Below, one piece after another: positions 18,724 to 27,378 of a stretch of 64,000 nt of DNA. Numbering within the stretch: position 1 is the stretch's first letter; each line of letters opens with the position of its first letter. A program made the translations under genes and the position numbers. The notes below the pieces were generated by a model that made no database searches, was not told the origin of the DNA, and saw nothing but the letters and a program-made list of their open reading frames with translations. Source of the DNA: JAPOXR01 sp965221815 (GTDB taxonomy: Bacteria; Pseudomonadota; Alphaproteobacteria; Rhodobacterales; Rhodobacteraceae); the NCBI GenBank assembly GCA_965221815.1, contig OZ244915.1:682001-746000 (forward strand), given 5' to 3'.

Positions 18724-21051
18724 TCATATGACCTTTTTCGCCGGATCCACCGGTAAATTCTTGATGCGGTCCAAGGCAACAAGGAGAGGCGGAAACAAGA
18801 GAAAATCAGCGGCCAGTGCAATTACTACCGTAATTCCAACCAGAGTACCAAGTGTTTGATTGGTCGCTAGGTCGGAGAGCCCAAAGACCAAAAAACCAAT
18901 AGCGAAAATCAAGGTTGTGGTCAAGAGTGGCCCACCGACCATACGAAAAGTCGGTGCAATTGCATCCCGTGGCTGTAGTCCCTCGGCGCGTGACCTTAGA
19001 TATTTTGACATGATATGAATCGTGTCATCTACAATAATGCCAAAAGCAATGGCGGTCACGATAGAGGCAGCCACACTGACAGTTCCAACAGCAAATCCCC
19101 AGATTGCCATCGCCATGACCGCCGGCAAGAAGTTGGGAATCAAGCTGAGCAGCCCCAATCGGACGCTCTTAAAAATATATACGAGAATCAACGAAACCAC
19201 TGACATTGCTGCAATAGTACCAATGAGCATTCTCTCAATATTTAGAATCACGGAATAGGCACCGATAATCGTCACCCCTGTAGCCATGGTATGGATTTCG
19301 GGTGTATTCTCCTGCAGCCACTGCGACGCTCTCTGGTCAAGTTCAATTTGTTCCCGTACTGACAATTCATCAATTACTGCAGTCAACCGAGAGGATGACC
19401 GTTCAAAGTTTATACGCTGATTCAGGTCGAGTCCCACCGGCAGCGAGAATTCATAGAGTAACAGATACTGTGCTGCCAGATCAGAATTTTCAGGAAGACT
19501 GTCAGGATTGTCGATATCCGTACGCAAATTGCGGTTCAGCCGCTTCATGATATCTGCAATGGAAGTGACATGCGAAACCTCCGGCTGCGTGCGGAGCCAA
19601 CTGGCAAATGAATCCACGCGCTGCAGATAGTCAATATCCGTAACGCCGCCCTCACGTCCAGAATCCAGCGAATACTCAAATACGTCAAGGCCAGAAAATC
19701 TCTCGCTGATGAAATCAGCTGATTGACGCAACTCATTTGCCTCATTCAAAAGCTTCAGATTATTGTCATTCAACTCGATTCGTGCAATTCCAATTGCGCT
19801 GAACATTGTTATAATAACAAATGCCCCGATGAGAATACGACTCTTTGCAACAACAAAGCTCGCGAGTTTTGTGAAGAGTTCAGCCTGTTTTGTCGACCCG
19901 GCTTTGACCCGCATTGGCATAACGCACATCATAGCTGGCAATAGCGTCACACTATAAATGAAGGCGCACATAGATCCAAAGGCGACAATATTTCCTAAGA
20001 CTTGGAAGGGCGGCATGTCCGAAAAATTCAGGCTGAGAAATCCAATGGCGGTGGTGACTGATGTCAGAAAGATTGGACGTAGGTTAACTTGCAGCGCATG
20101 ACGTGTTGCAGCTCTGCGGTCCTTGCCCTCTCGCATTCCGTCCATCATTCCCTGGATCAGATGTACAGAATGTGCGACCGCAATTGCCATCAAAACGAAG
20201 ATTGCCCCCCCGCTCTCACCATAGAATTTCAGGCCGACCCATCCGGCAAATCCCATTCCTGAGGTCATTACTGTTGCTAATACTGCGATAATGCCGAGGA
20301 CACCCCAAGCTGAACGCAGGACGATAGTAGCGACCGCAATCATTGCCAAGAGCACGGCTGGGCCCAGAACAGAAGAATCGTGATTCAAGGCGTTGCGTAT
20401 TTCCTGATCAATCAGCAGTTCACCATAGATGTGGTATTCTGTATCTGGGTTCAATTCAGATTGCGTTTTAATAATTTCTCGCAGCGTTTCGACCGTTCGG
20501 ACTTTGCTTTCCTGGCGATTCTCTTCTGGAACGACCAGGCTGACAACGAGGCCACCGAGACCGCCATCACGAGAAACGAAGCGCCCCCGTGTTTCCATGG
20601 AATTAAGGGCGATTTCCTGAACGCGCGCAATGGCAAGATCATCGAGCGAAGCGGCATCCTCGACAAGGGGATCAACCAAAAGGTCATCACCAATTCCTTC
20701 GGAATGCGAGTAATTGGTCAGCGAATCAACGCGTGTTGCGAAAGGCGTATTCCACAAAGCATCGGTTAGCTGCTCAATTATAACCAGAGCATGACGCGAG
20801 AAGATGGACTCACCTGGGGGATCAACGACCACGAGCACCGTATCAGAGACTGCGTATGTGTCTTCGAAACGCTCCAGATTGACGAGATGTGGGTCATTTT
20901 CGCTGAAGTGATTGCGTATGCCAACATCGACGACAATGAGGTTTTGAAGCCCGGCAGCAACTGCCACAGCGAGCAAGAGTGAGGCTGTGGCCACACGCCA
21001 AGGCCGATTAACAATAAGGTCAAGAAAGTGAGCCATGACAAAAGCCATCAT
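18724..21051 (-). CDS. RND/MMPL-family exporter (COG1033 type)
   Basis: A 775-residue inner-membrane protein with the RND layout. There is one N-terminal helix (about residues 15-40), a large periplasmic loop (about 41-235), five or six helices (about 236-425), a second periplasmic loop (about 430-615) and a final five-helix bundle (about 620-765). Motifs typical of the MMPL/HpnN branch are seen: VLMAIAVAHSVHLIQGM and AFGIIVDDTIHIMSKYLR, the latter with the conserved paired acids, and GGPLLTTTLIFAIGFLVFG. Members of this branch move hydrophobic lipids such as hopanoids, mycolates and, in some bacteria, sterols. The AT content and the linkage to sterol-like enzymes and the LolA-like carrier suggest export of the product of this island (inference). 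A periplasmic adaptor or outer-membrane channel is not in the window. Confidence 0.87.
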   Translation of the reverse strand: MMAFVMAHFLDLIVNRPWRVATASLLLAVAVAAGLQNLIVVDVGIRNHFSENDPHLVNLERFEDTYAVSDTVLVVVDPPGESIFSRHALVIIEQLTDALWNTPFATRVDSLTNYSHSEGIGDDLLVDPLVEDAASLDDLAIARVQEIALNSMETRGRFVSRDGGLGGLVVSLVVPEENRQESKVRTVETLREIIKTQSELNPDTEYHIYGELLIDQEIRNALNHDSSVLGPAVLLAMIAVATIVLRSAWGVLGIIAVLATVMTSGMGFAGWVGLKFYGESGGAIFVLMAIAVAHSVHLIQGMMDGMREGKDRRAATRHALQVNLRPIFLTSVTTAIGFLSLNFSDMPPFQVLGNIVAFGSMCAFIYSVTLLPAMMCVMPMRVKAGSTKQAELFTKLASFVVAKSRILIGAFVIITMFSAIGIARIELNDNNLKLLNEANELRQSADFISERFSGLDVFEYSLDSGREGGVTDIDYLQRVDSFASWLRTQPEVSHVTSIADIMKRLNRNLRTDIDNPDSLPENSDLAAQYLLLYEFSLPVGLDLNQRINFERSSSRLTAVIDELSVREQIELDQRASQWLQENTPEIHTMATGVTIIGAYSVILNIERMLIGTIAAMSVVSLILVYIFKSVRLGLLSLIPNFLPAVMAMAIWGFAVGTVSVAASIVTAIAFGIIVDDTIHIMSKYLRSRAEGLQPRDAIAPTFRMVGGPLLTTTLIFAIGFLVFGLSDLATNQTLGTLVGITVVIALAADFLLFPPLLVALDRIKNLPVDPAKKVI

Positions 21052-21123
21052 GCAGTTATAAGAGATTTCTTTCGGCGATGCCTTATCATTCTTTAACTTG
21101 ATCAGAAACTAATGAGAAGGATT

Positions 21124-21180
21124 GTGGTTCTCGTCTGGCGGATTTGTGAATTTTCAACCTGTTGAAAATGCGTGGTTTTC
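21124..21180 (+). repeat. Truncated left end of element X (copy XE)
   Basis: GTGGTTCTCGTCTGGCGGA, then GTGAATTTTCAACCTGTTGA matches the first ~55 bp of element X. Homology ends at 21180, where another dispersed repeat (21184-21224) begins. Confidence 0.6.
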
Positions 21181-21183
21181 GGG

Positions 21184-21224
21184 TTATGCTCGAATCTGGG
21201 TGACGGCCAGATCAGCATCCCTGT
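21184..21224 (+). repeat. Short dispersed repeat, also at 31937-31976
   Basis: The block GTTATG..CGAA.CTGGGTGACG.CCAGATCAG occurs here and downstream of the SDR gene. It probably marks the end of an unrecognised mobile element. Confidence 0.5.
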
Positions 21225-21359
21225 CTGGAGTCCAGTCATTTTTGGGGTCATTCCCCAGCGTTATTCATGTTTTTCCCCACTGTTTCCCCACGTCGGGCAC
21301 ATGGAGCCTGATCCGCTTCAGCCACGGCTGGCGGGAGTCCGGGATCGGGTCTGTGCGGG

Positions 21360-22215
21360 GGTCAGACGGGTGTGCGTTCCTCCCCGTGACGCGGGTCGCG
21401 CAGTCGCGCATTGGCGGTGATGGCCACGTTATGATGTTTGCCTTTCCCGACCAACCGGTCAGTGAATTCCTTCATCTCGTCATGATAGATCCTGGCGGTG
21501 TTGGCCGCCATAGTGAGGACATCACGCGGTCGCTGCCGCCCGCCGGTGATGTGGCGGACACCGGTCTTTTGACCCCTGTCACGCGCCATTGGGGCGACAC
21601 CGATCAGGGATGCGGCCTGGCGACCGCTGAGGGTGCCCAGCTCACACATCCAGCAGATGAGTGCCGCGGTCGTGACCGGCCCGATGCCGGGGATGGCGCG
21701 CAGGATCGCGCTGGTTTGGGCCCGATGGTCATCCGTTGTGATCACGTCCTCAATGGCCTGATCGAGCGCGTCTATCTCCGCCGCCAGGGTTTCGACAATG
21801 CGCACGTGCGCCGCGTCAATCACAGATCCCGCAAGTTCAACCGCGCCCGCATCACCAGCAGATCACCCAACTCTTGCCGGATTTTGTCTTGGGGGATGAC
21901 GGGTCTGAGGTGGGGCACCACCCGGCCCATCTCTCCGCATCCACGCGATCTGTCTTGGCCAGGCCATTCATCGCCTTGGCGAAGTCCCGCGCCTGACGGG
22001 GATTGACCACAATCACCGAAAAACCCTGCGCACAGAGGGTTTGCCACAGCGGCACATGCAGCCGTCCTGTTGCTTCCATCCCCATGCAATCGGGGCGCGT
22101 TTCACCCCACCCTGCGGTGATGTCGGCAAACCCGGACGTATCATTCGACACGGTCCGGCTTTCGCCATTCCAATCAATGTCCAACTTATCCTTGCTGACA
22201 TCAAGACCGGCTGAT
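21360..22215 (-). pseudogene. IS110-family transposase (frameshifted)
   Basis: The N-terminal DEDD part reads MDIDWNGESRTVSNDTSGFA, then VVNPRQARDFAKAMNGLAKTDRVDA. The C-terminal Transposase_20 part is in another frame and reads LRAIPGIGPVTTAALICWM, then GVAPMARDRGQKTG and ARIYHDEMKEF. A frame change near 21830-21900 breaks the gene. The ~270 bp on its 5' side (22216-22489) hold no gene; in IS110 elements the bridge RNA is encoded in such an end region, but I cannot fold it here. Confidence 0.75.
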
Positions 22216-22868
22216 CGTCAGGTCATCGTCTCCCACTCCTCGTCTCATTGATGATCCTCGGATCTGACATCCAAGGCGGTGTCGGTCCCACACGCCCGGT
22301 GGGACTGTCATCCCGCACCCCCGCAGCTGATCAACCGCGGGGGTTCCGCTTTTGGAAGCGTGCAAAAGACGCGGGGCTGCGCAAGCCGAAGGCCACAGAA
22401 TTCCTGCGTGATCCACAGGATTTTTGCACCCAACCACCACCTCCTCTTTTGTATTGATTCCTGATTCGAAGACATATGAGGCGGGGTCCTGAAACTGTCT
22501 GATTCCGTCCTGGAATTCAACGCCTTTGATGACGGCGGCGAGATGCTCTGGCCCGGACAGGCGGTGCCACTTTGATTTGGCGGGCATCATCAGCTTATCC
22601 ACCATGACCCGTGTGGTCTTTCGGCTTAGACAACCGCGTGTCTTCCGGGTGCGGTTCCGCACTGTCGCAAAGACACTCTCCACGGGATTGGTGGTCCGGA
22701 TATGTTTCCAAAGCTCCGCCGGGAAGTCGGTAAAGGCGAACAGTTCGTCCTTGTCCGGGGTCAACTGACCGACGGCCTTGCTGTCTTTGAGCCCATCAGA
22801 CGTCACAAACACATCAAACGCGGTCGCGGTCTGGGTCCTTGCAACGGTTCACACTTGTATAGGGGATT

Positions 22869-24420
22869 TCATTCCAGTTGTTTTTCGCCGATGGCATCAC
22901 GCACCTGGATTCCCCAGTTGAGTCGTTCGAGTCCCTGCCAGACCTTTTTCACTCCGGGTCGTGGCTGGCGTTTCGTCGGGTGGGCACCGACGAGGCGTCC
23001 GAGGTTGATGACGAAGCTCTGGATCGTGGGGATCTCGCCCCTCTCCATCCTTTCGACGCCCCTGTGGCCCTGGGCCTCCAGCAGGGTGTGGAGCAGGAGC
23101 CTGACGTCCCTTTCGGGGCAGATATCGGTCGCCGGGGTCTCTGGACGTTCCCGCGCGCGCATGGTGATGTCGGCGACATGGCAGGCGGTGACGGCGTCGA
23201 AGGCCAGGCATTTGCGCAGGTCGTCGGCGGCGTCGAGTCTGCGGTCCGTGATGCGGGTGCCGGACTTGAGGGTTTTGAACCAGGTTTCGATTATCCATCT
23301 TGTCCTGTACCAGTCCAGCACGGTGGTGGCGTGGACGGCGTCGGTTTCCCCCTGTGCCGGGCGTGCGGTCGTGAGCAGCAGCCAGTGCAGTGGCTCCGTG
23401 CCGTCGGGGGCGTCGGTCTCGGTGGCGGAGACGGCGCGCATCGTCAGCGGTTTCGTGCGCTTCCTTTCCTCCTGCGGCGGCAGGAGCGTGACCTCCGCGA
23501 CCCGGATTTCCAGGCGGGCGGTGCGCGCCTTTCGGGCCCGCGGGCCTCCGGCGGCCGGGATGACCAGTTCCGACACCGCGATGGCGGGCCGGGCCGCGAC
23601 GTGCGGCTCCAGAATGTGATCCATGGACACTCCCGGGTTCGACAACAGCCGGTACGCGACCGTTTTGGCCGCCGCCACCGGGAAGATGACCGGCAGCTCC
23701 TCCCCCATATTCTCCAGCCAGGCGCGCCCCATGTCAACGATCCGGCGGCGGATCCGCCCGTCGGTGTGGCCGGATCGTCCGGACTCACGCGCGGCCCAGT
23801 CGATGTCCATGCCGTCATAGGCGCCCGCCAGCGCGCCGACCGGGCGCCGCTCCACGTGGCGCAGCACCGCCCGCCAGCGCGCCGACCGGGCGCCGCTCCA
23901 CGTGGCGCAGCACCGCGCGCCAGCCGTCCTCCAGTGCCAGCACCCGCACCGTTCCCGCCGCGGACCGGCGCCCGCTGCCACGCCCGGCGCAGCTCCAGCC
24001 CGCGCGGTGGTAGCAGTATCCGTTGTGCTCCGGGCCGACATGGGTGTCGGCCGCCACGGGACGAACCAGATACCGGGCCTCCCAATCGTCCGCCACCCGC
24101 GCCACCGCCATGTGCAGGACCGCCGACGCCAGGCCGTCCACCCGGACGCCGCCGAGCAGGAGGAACCGGTGGTTGCAGATGACGCGCCCGATGTTGGCGG
24201 CGCGGGCCCCGGCGGACCAGCCAATCCAGGCGTCCCGTGCCGCCAGCCTCCAGGCCGCTGAGCCAAAGCCGATACCGCCAAGGACGCCGTGGTGCTCCGC
24301 ACGGATCCAGTCGCGCACCTGCCCGCGGCCCAACGCGTGCCGACTCAGACCGCCGGAGCGAAGCGCCCCGGCCAACCAGTCAAGCGTCTGCGAATCGAAA
24401 TGGCGAAGACCAACCTGCAT
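22869..24420 (-). pseudogene. DruA-Tn5-like transposase broken by a 46-bp tandem duplication
   Basis: The N-terminal frame (from ATG 24420) is a DruA domain: HHGVLGGIGFGSAAWRLAAR, DAWIGWSAGARAANIGRVI, VRVDGLASAVLHMAVARVAD. The C-terminal frame contains the Tn5-type DNA-binding stretch (DGRIRRRIVDMGRAWL, ending SMDHILEPH), the glutamate motif YRTRWIIETWFKTLKSGTRI, and the Tn5 C-terminus (PTKRQPRPGVKKVWQGLERL). The two frames differ by one base, and a 46-bp tandem duplication at 23822-23913 lies at the switch. Removing one unit restores a single 501-codon frame. The segment expected to hold the first two catalytic aspartates seems to be missing after HILEPH, so even the repaired protein may be inactive. 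Confidence 0.75.
23822..23913. repeat. 46-bp perfect tandem duplication
   Basis: The unit beginning CCCGCCAGCGCGCCGACC at 23824 starts again at 23870. 46 is not a multiple of three, which accounts for the frameshift in the element Z transposase. Confidence 0.9.
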
Positions 24421-24644
24421 AACCCGCCATATAAACCAACCGAATCACCGATATAAGTATGAAATGTTGCAAGGTCTGGGTCTCCGCCATCCCGATGTCT
24501 TGCCGATCCGATTTGGCCTTGTCATGCCGTGACTTGGGAAGAGCATGGGTGACGTGGGCTGTCTTGTGGACCCAGCCGCGCGGCTCCCGGGTGGTGGGGC
24601 AGACATCCCGCAGGGCTGCCCAGACACCCGGGGCCCCGTCGTCG

Positions 24645-24858
24645 GTGGCCAGGGTGGTTTCACTTTCCGGGCCCGGCTCACATCAGGGCGCTTTGACAAC
24701 GTCTGGGCCCAACGGACCCACAGGCGGCGACATGCCAGCGCCTGTCCCGCCGCGGCCAACGACAATCGCACGCCTCTTGCCAGGGCCGCCTGATTCGCCG
24801 AATGAAACCGATCAGGAATCAACCAGGGTCCAAACCCAGCCATAGGGGAATCACTCCC
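24645..24858 (+). mobile_element. 3' end fragment of element X (copy XC)
   Basis: Reads the C-terminal residues of the element X transposase (FRARLTSGRFDNVWAQRTHR, ANDNRTPLAR) and ends with the element terminus ...GGGGAATCACTCCC at 24858. The rest of the copy is absent; IS256 debris abuts it. Confidence 0.7.
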
Positions 24859-24874
24859 GAGCAGGTACACAAAC

Positions 24875-24903
24875 TTGATCGCCGCGACCGGGTGCGGTAA
24901 GAT
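24875..24903 (+). promoter_or_regulatory. Putative promoter of the sterol methyltransferase gene
   Basis: TTGATC and TAAGAT are separated by 17 bp and lie about 45 bp before the ATG. The promoter lies just after the terminus of element X copy XC. Confidence 0.4.
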
Positions 24904-24948
24904 CCGTGGATTGCAGTGCCCCAATGACGTGGCGTCTGCTAAAACCTT

Positions 24949-26001
24949 ATGGCAGTATGGATTTCTAAGAATATGTTCCGCCTCATTTCCAAAAATGACA
25001 ACCGCTCGCTTGAACAACTTTCCCAGGCTGAAGTAAAATCTGTAGCCGACGAATACCAAGCGATTTATGATGTTGGCGAGGATGAAAGAAAAAAACAGTA
25101 CAGTTCATTCATAAATCATTATTACGATCTGGCGACTGATTTTTACGAATTCGGATGGGGTCGGTGCTTTCACTTCGCTCCCCGCCACCGGAACGAAAGC
25201 TTCAAGGATTCCCTGATCAGGCACCAACATTTTCTTGCTGATCAGCTGGCACTTGAACCGGGAATGCAGGTGCTTGATCTCGGTTGCGGTGTCGGTGGGC
25301 CGTTGAGCAATATCGCTCACTATTCGGGTGTCAACATAGTCGGTCTTAACAATAACGCCTATCAAATCGAGCGTGCCAAGCTGCATACTAAGGACGTCAG
25401 TACCCAATGTCGCTTCATCAAGGCCGATTATATGCAGATTCCCGAAAAAGACGATTGCTTCAACGCTGTCTATGCCATCGAAGCGACCCCTCACGCACCG
25501 GATCGAACAAGACTTTACCGGGAAATTTTACGGGTCTTGCGTCCGGGCGCGCGTTTCGCCAGCTACGAGTGGTGCCTGACCGATAAGTTTGATGCAGTCA
25601 ACACTAGGCATCAGCGAATCGTAGACGATATAATGAGAGGTAACGCACTTCCTGATATTCCGAGCACGTCGGAAATTGACGCCGCTTTGCAATCAGCCGG
25701 ATTCGAACTTCTGGATACGCAAGACCGAGCCGAAGAGGCAGATCGGCAAACTCCTTGGTATCGCCCATTGCAGGGGCGTGACTTTTCTCTTTCCAGTATT
25801 CCGCGCACACCATGGGGTCGCGCTCTGGTAAACTTGACTTTGCGGGCAGGGGAAGCCGTGCAGGTGTTTCCAAAAGGGTCTCGTGCGGTCAGTACGTTTC
25901 TCAACAGGGGGGCAGACGCACTGGTCGAAGGGGGCAAATCAGGGATTTTTACGCCTATGTATTTCGTGTTGGCCCGTAAACCTTTGAATTCGGGCGATTA
26001 A
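24949..26001 (+). CDS. Sterol C-24 methyltransferase-like protein (ERG6/SMT family)
   Basis: A 350-residue SAM-dependent methyltransferase with all the blocks that mark eukaryotic sterol 24-C-methyltransferases. These are HYYDLATDFYEFGWG.CFHF (SMT region I, Tyr-Glu-x-Gly-Trp at 66-70), the SAM motif LDLGCGVGGP (109-118), GLNNNAYQIERA (132-143) and YAIEATPHAP (175-184; yeast has C in place of the first P). EWCLTDKFD, a PWYRPL block and the C-terminal signature GGKSGIFTPM..VLARKP complete the set. SMTs add one or two methyl groups to the sterol side chain. The product lacks the N-terminal membrane segment of plant SMTs, and yeast Erg6 lacks it too. A related possibility such as tocopherol or polyprenyl methylation fits these SMT-specific blocks much less well. 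It is flanked by IS debris. No squalene epoxidase or oxidosqualene cyclase is in the window, so the sterol may be made elsewhere or taken from a host. Confidence 0.88.
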   Translation: MAVWISKNMFRLISKNDNRSLEQLSQAEVKSVADEYQAIYDVGEDERKKQYSSFINHYYDLATDFYEFGWGRCFHFAPRHRNESFKDSLIRHQHFLADQLALEPGMQVLDLGCGVGGPLSNIAHYSGVNIVGLNNNAYQIERAKLHTKDVSTQCRFIKADYMQIPEKDDCFNAVYAIEATPHAPDRTRLYREILRVLRPGARFASYEWCLTDKFDAVNTRHQRIVDDIMRGNALPDIPSTSEIDAALQSAGFELLDTQDRAEEADRQTPWYRPLQGRDFSLSSIPRTPWGRALVNLTLRAGEAVQVFPKGSRAVSTFLNRGADALVEGGKSGIFTPMYFVLARKPLNSGD

Positions 26002-26160
26002 GGGAGCGCTACAAAATATATGCTCTGCCTGTCACCATATGCCGGAGTGCCTTAAGCATTGGGGCTTATATACTTGAGCCTCTTGCACAATTATCGCGGT
26101 TCCGGCGGCCGTGGTCGGTCATCCGCTTTGGCCGGCCTGCCGGAGCCGGAACCGGCGGCG

Positions 26161-27244
26161 TCAGATCGTGAGCCGCATCAGCCAGTGGACAGTCAGGGCC
26201 AGCACGCCGAAGAACAGGTGGCAGGCGACCTTGAGGTTCCCCCGCACCCGGACATGGCGTCCTCCGTAGGAATCCTTCAGGGCGGAGTTCACCCTCTCGA
26301 CGTTCGACCGCTGCCTGTAGCGCACGCGGTCGTGGCGGACCTGGCCCGCCCGGCGCTGGGCGAGCGCCTCCCTCGCGAGGCCCGCCTTCAGCGCCGCGTC
26401 CCGGCGGGGGTTGGCGTCGATGATCGCCACCCGTCCCGCCAGTTGGGCGTGGACGCCGATCTCCCGCGAGTCGTCGGCGGCGTCCATCAGCTCGTAGCAG
26501 TGGTCGATCCGCTCGGCAGTCATCGTCGCCAGCGGGATCGCCGCCTGGCTGTCGTGCCGCGACGCCGAGGTGAGGATACAGCTCACCGGGATGTCCCCGT
26601 CGGCGGCGTCTCTATGCATTTTGTAGCCACGCCAGCTCTCCCTGGACCCCTTCGCGTTGCGCTTCGTGCCCACGTCGCAGGCCTTCGGCAGCGCGGCCAC
26701 CATCTCCGCCGTGGACAGGCCGCCCCGGAGCTGCCGTTCCAGACGGGTGGGCTCCCTGACCAGCCGCTCGCCTTTCCTCGGGCGGCCCCGCCTCCGCTTC
26801 CGCTCCGCCTCCGGCTTCGGCGCGGGCCTCTCCCGTCCCACGATCGCCGTCGAATCCCGGGATACGTGGCCGACGACCGAGCCGTCATAGGCGGCCCTCA
26901 CCAGCGCCCCGTGCATCCGCTCGGGGAGCCGGGTCTCCGCGAACCCCGCGAAGGCGCGGGAGAACGTCGACTCGCTCGGCACCTCCGACACGCGGCACCA
27001 GCCGCAAAGCCGCCTCAGCGTCGGGTCGTAAAGCCGCCTGTCGATCAGGGCCCGCGTGGTCGAGAGGTCCCAGACCGCCTTGGCCACGAACGCGCGCGCC
27101 CGGGCATTCCGGTCGGCGGGAGGGGGCCCGACGCCGCGGTGGTCGTAAGGGAGATGCCGCTCCACAGGGGCCAGGTCCAGCACCGCCACGAACCTGCGGT
27201 GCGTCTCCCCCAGCGGACCCACCTCCTCGGCCAGGAACAGGAAA
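26161..27244 (-). pseudogene. IS5-like DDE transposase, N-terminally truncated by element X
   Basis: About 360 codons with the DDE pattern: SRDSTAIVGRE (first Asp), AIIDANPRRD (second Asp) and RSNVERVNSALKDSYGGRHV (Glu). A basic, proline-rich insert (KRRRGRPRKGER) sits in the middle. The frame runs into the terminus of element X at 27244, so the true N-terminus is lost. Its 3' flank ends near 26073 at GAGCCTCTTGCACAATTAT, which looks like an IS5-type terminus. Confidence 0.7.
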
Positions 27245-27378
27245 GGGAGTGGTTCTCGTCTGGCGGACTCGTAAATTTTCAACCTGTTGAAAACGCGTGG
27301 TTTTTTGAATCCTGATGGTGTGCGTTTGGGTGGTTTGGCGGAATTTTTGGAAATATCCCGGAATTTGACCTGATCGGC

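Larger units (their letters stand above)
22838..24473 (-). mobile_element. Element Z: Tn5-like IS with DruA domain, 1636 bp
   Basis: Bounded by imperfect inverted repeats (CTTGCAACGGTTCACACTT at the left; on the minus strand CTTGCAACATTTCATACTT at the right). Each side carries the 9-bp target duplication GTCTGGGTC (22829-22837 and 24474-24482), the size made by Tn5/IS50. A second copy begins at 63910. The transposase in this copy is frameshifted. Confidence 0.85.
22490..24640 (-). pseudogene. IS256-family transposase split by element Z
   Basis: The part from about 24640 to 24483 reads DDGAPGVWAALRDVCPTTRE and GWVHKTAHVTHALPKSRHDKA; the part from 22828 to 22490 continues with FTDFPAELWKHIRTTNPVES, RTRKTRGCLSRKTTRVMV and the usual C-terminus. 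Both are central and C-terminal IS256 signatures in the correct order. Element Z (22838-24473), flanked by a 9-bp duplication, is inserted between them. The N-terminal third is missing, so the gene was already truncated. Confidence 0.8.
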
